Source: Stieleria marina | GTDB lineage: Bacteria > Planctomycetota > Planctomycetia > Pirellulales > Pirellulaceae | Length of the DNA stretch: 64,000 bases | Reading direction: 5' to 3' | NCBI GenBank assembly: GCA_007741555.1 | Contig: CP036526.1 | Span: forward strand, 7,615,719-7,679,718 | Part shown: positions 59,095-64,000 of the stretch, in pieces | Position numbering within the stretch: the first letter of the stretch is position 1 | Layout of the letters: every line of letters starts with the position of its first letter | Position numbers and translations under genes: made by a program | Notes under the pieces: model-generated | Databases searched by the model: none | Told to the model about the DNA's origin: nothing | What the model saw: only the letters and a program-made list of their open reading frames with translations

Positions 59095-60123
59095 CTAACT
59101 TGCTTTGCTCTCTCCAGTCGCCACCAGACGCGGCCATCGCTGGACACTGACACTGCTGTCTGCCGCAGGCAATCTCTGGCTTGCGATCACTTTGCTGGCC
59201 CACCCAAACGCTATCAGCGCGATGATTCCGCCGACCACTTGAAACCAAACCGGCGGGATCGTCGGGATGCCCCACTGAAAGCGGCCCACCTGATACACGT
59301 TCCAACCGCTGTTGATAAACGCGTGGATCAACGCACCGGGCCAAATGGAGTTGGTGCGATAGGCAATCCATCCGAGCCAGACTCCGATGATCGTCGCCAA
59401 CGCGATTCCGTGTGGCGTAACGTGCGCCAGTCCAAAGATGACCGAGGTGATCCCAATCGCGACGGCGGGCCGAAAACGCTGCAGAAATCTTCGCTGCAAG
59501 AAGCCGCGAAAGAACAGCTCTTCTCCGACTCCGGGAAAGACGCCGATCGCAATGATGAACACGATCGCCCAACCATCACTGATGTTCTTGTACAGCGCCA
59601 AGACTGACTGGTCGCCCGGAATGACTTGCTCGATCGCGATAACGGCTCCCACTGCCAGCAGAAGCACCGGGATGGATCCGATCGCCAAAACGCCCCACGA
59701 AACGGTCGACAACTGGGGCAACGTCAAGCCGAGCCGATCCGTTAGCGAACAATCGCGATGTCTGGCACTGATCGATCCAAACCAATAGCCACCCAGCATC
59801 ATCGACACGCCCGAGCACACGATCAGCGTGGTAAAGATCCGAGCATCGTAGATTCGAGTCGGCAATGTTCCGGCTGCTTCGACGATCGACTGACCTGGCT
59901 CCCGAATAACAAACAGCACAAACAAGATGACGACACCCTGCAGCAATGACGCAAAAACCATCTCCACCAGCGCCAGCGGAAACAGAGGCCAAACCCGAGG
60001 TTTCAGCGCAGCGCTGTCTTGGTGAGGTGCGATCTGTTCGCTCAGCGGCGGATTCTCAGCCTCACCATTTGTCGGATCGCCATCTTCATTACCACTGCGG
60101 GGCGATTCATAGGGATTCGACAT
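59095..60123 (-). CDS. CPBP family intramembrane metalloprotease
   Basis: A 342-residue polytopic membrane protein of the CPBP (CAAX protease and bacteriocin-processing, ABI) family. The motifs expected at the active site are present: E201-E202 and R206 in GEELFFRGFLQ, H234 in FGLAHV, and H267 in ALIHAFIN. Eight or so membrane segments follow a 40-residue polar N-terminus (SNPYESPRS, a start often seen in planctomycete membrane proteins). The substrate is unknown; members process peptides or act in stress and immunity. Confidence 0.88.
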   Translation of the reverse strand: MSNPYESPRSGNEDGDPTNGEAENPPLSEQIAPHQDSAALKPRVWPLFPLALVEMVFASLLQGVVILFVLFVIREPGQSIVEAAGTLPTRIYDARIFTTLIVCSGVSMMLGGYWFGSISARHRDCSLTDRLGLTLPQLSTVSWGVLAIGSIPVLLLAVGAVIAIEQVIPGDQSVLALYKNISDGWAIVFIIAIGVFPGVGEELFFRGFLQRRFLQRFRPAVAIGITSVIFGLAHVTPHGIALATIIGVWLGWIAYRTNSIWPGALIHAFINSGWNVYQVGRFQWGIPTIPPVWFQVVGGIIALIAFGWASKVIASQRLPAADSSVSVQRWPRLVATGESKAS

Positions 60124-60195
60124 TTCGTTTTCGACCTTGGTGATGAAGAGGCGGCTCTGACGTGATGCCGGTTTATCCAGAGATTCCCAGCTCAG

Positions 60196-60774
60196 TCACT
60201 TCACACAGCGGTACACAAATGCGGGTGGCAAGTTTCGCCAGGCGGTTTCACTTTTTTCGACGCTTGTAAATGAATCGTGCAGCCGCTGAGAAAAACGTCG
60301 GCCAGCCGGCAAAATGATGCCTTGCCAGTAAGCAAACGTGGCAAACTGTGCACCAGGCCTGAGCCGGGCCAGCATCGTCTCCATGATCTCGCTCTGCAGT
60401 GAGTCGCTAAATGACGCCCAAGGCAGTCCGCAGATGATCGCGTCGATCTGATCCATCGATTCTTGATCACAAAGGCTGGCAATGTTGGTGACACTGTCTT
60501 CGCAGACTTTCACCCCCGGGCAGAGTGCTCGCGTTGCGGCGGCCAGTTCACTCGATCGTTCGACGGCGAAGAACTTAGCATCCGAATGGAGCTTCGTCTG
60601 AATGGCTTGAGTGAAAACACCTGTTCCCGGTCCGAATTCGACCACGTTGCGAACGTTTTGCCAGTCGAACCAGTCGACCATGATTCGCACCAACGCAGGG
60701 CTGCTTGGCGCGATTGCCCCCACCTGCGTCGGATGCCGCAGAAAGGTCTTTAAAAATGTTATGGTATCGTTCAT
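60196..60774 (-). CDS. SAM-dependent methyltransferase, PmtA-like
   Basis: A 192-residue class I methyltransferase. The N-terminal FLRHPTQVGAIAPSSPALV is typical of the phospholipid N-methyltransferase (PmtA)/rRNA adenine dimethylase-like group, followed by the SAM loop VVEFGPGTGVFT and the motif FFAVERSSELAA. PmtA enzymes methylate phosphatidylethanolamine toward phosphatidylcholine, but relatives act on other lipids, so the substrate is inferred. ATG at 60774 gives the family start; the open frame extends 28 codons further without similarity. It is divergent from exbD, with 78 bases between starts. Confidence 0.8.
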   Translation of the reverse strand: MNDTITFLKTFLRHPTQVGAIAPSSPALVRIMVDWFDWQNVRNVVEFGPGTGVFTQAIQTKLHSDAKFFAVERSSELAAATRALCPGVKVCEDSVTNIASLCDQESMDQIDAIICGLPWASFSDSLQSEIMETMLARLRPGAQFATFAYWQGIILPAGRRFSQRLHDSFTSVEKSETAWRNLPPAFVYRCVK

Positions 60775-60852
60775 AAGCGTTAGCGTATCGCATCGGAGCG
60801 ACTGCGCTGAGAGATCACAGCTTTGACGGCGGGTCGGTCCGCCACTTTTCCT

Positions 60853-61272
60853 ATGCAAACACCATCGATTCGCAACCGACGGCCGGTCGGCGCCAACATG
60901 ACGCCGATGATCGATGTTGTATTCTTGCTGATCATCTTTTTCTTGGTATCAAGCCACCTCGCTCGCCAAGAAAATCACCTGCCGCTGGATTTGCCGGTCG
61001 CGTCTACTCACGGACCACAGGATCCGGACCGCGCAGCGCTGACGATCAGTGTCGACGCAGACGCTCAAATGCGAGTGGGAGGCAATGTGCTGGAGATCGC
61101 CGACTTAAAAATGGTGCTGGCAGAATTGCAACAGCGCGAGGGCTCGCAGGCTGCCGTCCGAATTCGAACCGATCGCGGCGTGCAGTATCGCTACGTAGAA
61201 CCGGTGCTTCGCGAAGCGGTGATCGCAGGAATCACGGACGCCACGATCGCCGTGCGGGAGAAGCAGCCATGA
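60853..61272 (+). CDS. ExbD/TolR family biopolymer transport protein (first copy)
   Basis: A 139-residue inner membrane protein with the family signature MTPMIDVVFLLIIFFLV (the aspartate takes part in proton-driven energy transfer) at residues 16-32 and a periplasmic domain. ExbD and ExbB use the proton gradient to drive TonB- or Tol-type machines. Its stop overlaps the start of a second exbD by four bases. No exbB/tolQ gene is beside it. Confidence 0.92.
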   Translation: MQTPSIRNRRPVGANMTPMIDVVFLLIIFFLVSSHLARQENHLPLDLPVASTHGPQDPDRAALTISVDADAQMRVGGNVLEIADLKMVLAELQQREGSQAAVRIRTDRGVQYRYVEPVLREAVIAGITDATIAVREKQP

Positions 61273-61712
61273 AGTTGCCTCGCGCGGCCGATGCGGATTC
61301 GCTGGAAGTCAAAATGACGCCGATGATTGACGTCGTGTTTCTGCTGTTGATTTTCTTTGTCTGGACCAGCAGCTTTCAAACACCAGAATTCGATCTGCCA
61401 AGTTCATTGGCGGAAGCCCCGCAGGGTGGTTCGACGGAGAACCAGTCGGCCAATCCGCCCGTGGAAGCGTTCGACGAAATTGTCGTCAGACTATTTCTAC
61501 AGGATGTGACGACTGTCATCGAACTCAACGGCAACACGGTTGCCGACGCAGCCGCTTTACGCACACAGCTTGCTGAGATCATTGCGTTGGGCGTGCAGCC
61601 GCCGATCATTATCGATCCGGCTGATCGTGTTACGATGGACCGAGCGATCGAAGCCTACGACGCCGCGCGCGACGCAGGTGCCGATCGCGTGCTTTTCGCT
61701 GCCCATCCATGA
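61269..61712 (+). CDS. ExbD/TolR family biopolymer transport protein (second copy)
   Basis: A 147-residue ExbD/TolR protein with MTPMIDVVFLLLIFFVW at residues 16-32. The ATG overlaps the stop of the first copy (ATGA), so the two are translated together. The periplasmic domains of the two copies differ clearly, so this is not a recent duplication; a heteromeric complex is likely. A gene for a large exported protein follows at once. Confidence 0.92.
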   Translation: MKLPRAADADSLEVKMTPMIDVVFLLLIFFVWTSSFQTPEFDLPSSLAEAPQGGSTENQSANPPVEAFDEIVVRLFLQDVTTVIELNGNTVADAAALRTQLAEIIALGVQPPIIIDPADRVTMDRAIEAYDAARDAGADRVLFAAHP

Positions 61713-61722
61713 GTTCAGTGAG

Positions 61723-64000
61723 TTGATTGATTCAAGGTTTCTTGTCGCGATTATCCTGGCAACGCTTGCCACACCAGCAGTCGTCAGGGCAGATGGCTTC
61801 AGCGGTGTCGTACAGCGTCAGACGGATGATCGTGACCAAGATTTGATCGAAGCTCTCATCACGCACCGACGCTTCGTCGAAGCGAAAGAGATCTGCTCAA
61901 GCGAATTCTTGCGCTTCGATGCCAAATCCGACGAAGCGGCGAAGTGGGCCATCCGTTGGTCCAACGTGCTGGTCAAAGAAATTGAATCCGGTGGCAAATT
62001 CGACAATCAGTCGATCGAAAAATGCCGAGAGCCGATCACAACGCTAGTTGATCGATTAGGTTCCCTTAAAACACTCGACGACCATCGCCGCTCTGCTTTC
62101 CTGGGTGCCCAAACCGATCGAATCCGCGCCTCGATTGCTCGGCAAGTCGTGGTTGCTGCTTCCGTATCCCCCAGCACAGAACGCCGCGTTGAAGATGCGT
62201 CTTCGATTATTTCACAAGCCACTCAGGGCTTTGTTGATTTAGCCAAAGTCGTCGATGGCAATCGTGCCAGCATGGATACAAAAGCAATTACTCCGGAGGA
62301 AAAGGCTTTCTCCGCAGACCTGAAACGGCTGCACAACGAGCTCAGAATTGAGATCGTTAGCTTGGCCCTATTGCAAACCGATGTGTTCCCACCAGGAAGT
62401 CGCGATCGAACCGCTGCGGCCAGCAGAGCGCAGCGCGAAGCCGATACAGCGTTCAAAGAACTACCGATCGACAGCCCGGCGCGACTAGAAATCGAACGGC
62501 TGCGCACAACGGCGATCCTGAGAACCGGAGACTTGCAACTCGCCGAACGAAGCCTTGCAGAACTGGCGACCAAACTACCGCGTCCCATTCCGCATCGAGT
62601 CATGGCGCTGCGGATCGACCTCGACCTCGCTCAAGGCAATCGATCCAAGGCCGCCGAACGCTTGGGAGCCTTTTATGGCACACAGCCTGACGACGCGCCT
62701 CTTTCGGTCGAAATGGATTTGGCTCGATTGGCTTATTTGATTGACACGCGAAACAAATCAGTAGGGCAATGGCTCACTTCGATTTCAGCGCGTCATGGAG
62801 CCTACGCGCGGCGGCGGGCAGAAGCCATTTCACTTGGCAACCTACGGGCAAAAGGGACCGATGATGCGATTGATCCGGCCATCATCGCGGCGCAGGGAGC
62901 GGACTGGCTGCGACGTGGCGATTCTGCTCGGGCCGGTGCCTTGTTAGCGGCCGCGGCCAAAGCAGAACGAGACGACGATCTGGCGATCAACTACGCGATC
63001 AAGTCTGCCGCTGCTTTTGTCAAAGCCAAGCAACCTGCCCAGGCTGCGGCGACGCTAACGGCAGTAACAATCGCTCACTCAGCGGCCAAGCAGGCCGCCA
63101 ACGCTCACCTGCAAGCCGCTGTGGTTCTTTCGCAGATCCAGCAAGACGGCGCAGCAAAGGACGTCGAAAACGCTCTCTTGCAAACTCAAAAAACTTGGCC
63201 AGAGAGCGACGCGGCAGCGAAAGCAAGGCAGTGGGTGATCACCTTGCTTGCGCGACAAGATCGCTTACAAGAAGCCGCTCAGCTGGCTACCTCATTTCTG
63301 AACGACGCAAGCACATCTCAAGAAATCGCCGCGACGATTGACGCCTGGATGAAGCTCGTTGTCGACTCGAATGAATCGGTCCAGGCCAAAACACTGTCTG
63401 AATTTCAACTTGCGTTTGAATCGCTCAAACAGTTTCCCGCGATCGCGCGCGGCTATGCATTTGCCGAAGCATTTTTGCTGGATGTGAACCAACTCAGTGA
63501 CACGCAATCGATCCCTAAAGCAACCAACATCCACGAAACGTTCGCCGCCGACTTAGCCGGGTTTCGAAGAAACCAAACCGTCACCGACACGCTCAAGTCA
63601 CCACCAGAACGCCGGCGTGACATTGCACAGTGGCGGCTGATGCGAGACGGAAAGCTCAACCCGAAACATCGCTCCACGATTGCTCAGTTGATCTCAAGCT
63701 GGGATGCAGGTTGGGAACAACAGATCCCGCTGCTCGTCTGGGCCGGCAAACGCGAGCAGGCTGAAACACTTGCCAAAGAAACGGCCGCCGCGGCCGATCA
63801 ACCAGCTCCAATATGGAAGCTCCTGGCCAACACGCTTGCGAATTCGCAGAACCGCACCGATCAACTCCAGGGCGTCCAGGTCTGGGACCAACTGGCAGCT
63901 GGACTCCCCAAATCCAGCGTACCCTGGCACGAAGCCAAACTGGGTGCGATCGAATTACTGATAAAACTGGGCGAGCAAGCCGACGCACAACGCCGCGCGA
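61723..64000 (+). CDS. Large exported repeat-containing protein (cut by window edge)
   Basis: The frame is open from about 61712 to the window end with no stop (about 759 codons). No ATG lies near its beginning; a TTG at 61723 is the best start, 10 bases after the exbD stop, and gives a signal peptide ending near VVRADG. The rest is helical and Ala/Arg/Leu-rich, with recurring AxxxAxxxL patterns such as RSKAAERLGAFY and AKQAANAHLQAAV, so TPR-like solenoid repeats are likely. Coupling to two exbD genes suggests a periplasmic part of the same machine. The start site and family are uncertain. Confidence 0.65.
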   Translation, partial: MIDSRFLVAIILATLATPAVVRADGFSGVVQRQTDDRDQDLIEALITHRRFVEAKEICSSEFLRFDAKSDEAAKWAIRWSNVLVKEIESGGKFDNQSIEKCREPITTLVDRLGSLKTLDDHRRSAFLGAQTDRIRASIARQVVVAASVSPSTERRVEDASSIISQATQGFVDLAKVVDGNRASMDTKAITPEEKAFSADLKRLHNELRIEIVSLALLQTDVFPPGSRDRTAAASRAQREADTAFKELPIDSPARLEIERLRTTAILRTGDLQLAERSLAELATKLPRPIPHRVMALRIDLDLAQGNRSKAAERLGAFYGTQPDDAPLSVEMDLARLAYLIDTRNKSVGQWLTSISARHGAYARRRAEAISLGNLRAKGTDDAIDPAIIAAQGADWLRRGDSARAGALLAAAAKAERDDDLAINYAIKSAAAFVKAKQPAQAAATLTAVTIAHSAAKQAANAHLQAAVVLSQIQQDGAAKDVENALLQTQKTWPESDAAAKARQWVITLLARQDRLQEAAQLATSFLNDASTSQEIAATIDAWMKLVVDSNESVQAKTLSEFQLAFESLKQFPAIARGYAFAEAFLLDVNQLSDTQSIPKATNIHETFAADLAGFRRNQTVTDTLKSPPERRRDIAQWRLMRDGKLNPKHRSTIAQLISSWDAGWEQQIPLLVWAGKREQAETLAKETAAAADQPAPIWKLLANTLANSQNRTDQLQGVQVWDQLAAGLPKSSVPWHEAKLGAIELLIKLGEQADAQRRA

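Overview
The window looks like chromosomal DNA of a planctomycete of the Rhodopirellula/Pirellulaceae type. I infer this from gene content, not from a search: an SHD1-domain secreted protein, a GyrB with a long insert in its C-terminal half, a UbiD of about 620 residues, DUF3365 haem-c proteins, an FHA-cyclase, and rpoB-rpoC with no ribosomal protein genes in front. Genes are ordinary chromosomal genes on both strands with uniform base composition. I saw no insertion sequence, prophage, CRISPR array, rRNA or tRNA.

Layout. 1-7 kb: the edge of a Ser/Thr kinase-like gene, a GrpB-family protein, a secreted SHD1 protein with DPF/DDLFG repeats, a membrane sensor kinase with a haem-c type sensor domain, RNase HI and a membrane acyltransferase-like protein. 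7.3-10.4 kb: gyrB and two small hypothetical genes. 10.6-16.8 kb: a Flp/Tad pilus locus led by a recognisable c-di-GMP-I (GEMM) riboswitch, then flp pilin, a 36-residue membrane ORF, prepilin peptidase, CpaB, the CpaC secretin and a CpaE-like ATPase; the CpaF motor and TadB/TadC are absent here. 16.8-22.9 kb: leucyl aminopeptidase, a UbiD decarboxylase with a pteridine-reductase-like SDR, an amidohydrolase resembling aminodeoxyfutalosine deaminase, and a 3-methyladenine DNA glycosylase whose start codon overlaps the divergent start of the amidohydrolase.

22.9-29.5 kb is the most unusual part: five genes on the minus strand encode a CysJ-like reductase with a 4Fe-4S domain in place of flavodoxin, a globin, a haem-c DUF3365 lipoprotein, a membrane-anchored cytochrome with eleven haem-c motifs, and a fusion of a NirB-type FAD oxidoreductase, a BFD-type 2Fe-2S domain and a diheme cytochrome b. 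Together they read as a route that could carry electrons from cytoplasmic NAD(P)H through the membrane to a periplasmic multihaem protein; the terminal substrate is unknown, and the globin hints at NO or oxygen chemistry. A divergent selO lies upstream.

31.5-45.3 kb: secreted and membrane hypotheticals, an FHA-GAF-class III cyclase in a likely operon with a HI0933-type flavoprotein, a fatty acid desaturase, an active/inactive pair of M16 peptidases, miaB, a short RecQ and a CBS-pair protein. 45.6-58.5 kb: a SWIM-SNF2 helicase, then rpoB-rpoC with a good intrinsic terminator; RpoC carries a long C-terminal tail with three tandem helix-hairpin-helix-like modules. 59-64 kb: a CPBP membrane protease, a PmtA-like methyltransferase, two overlapping exbD genes and the start of a large exported repeat protein that runs off the window.
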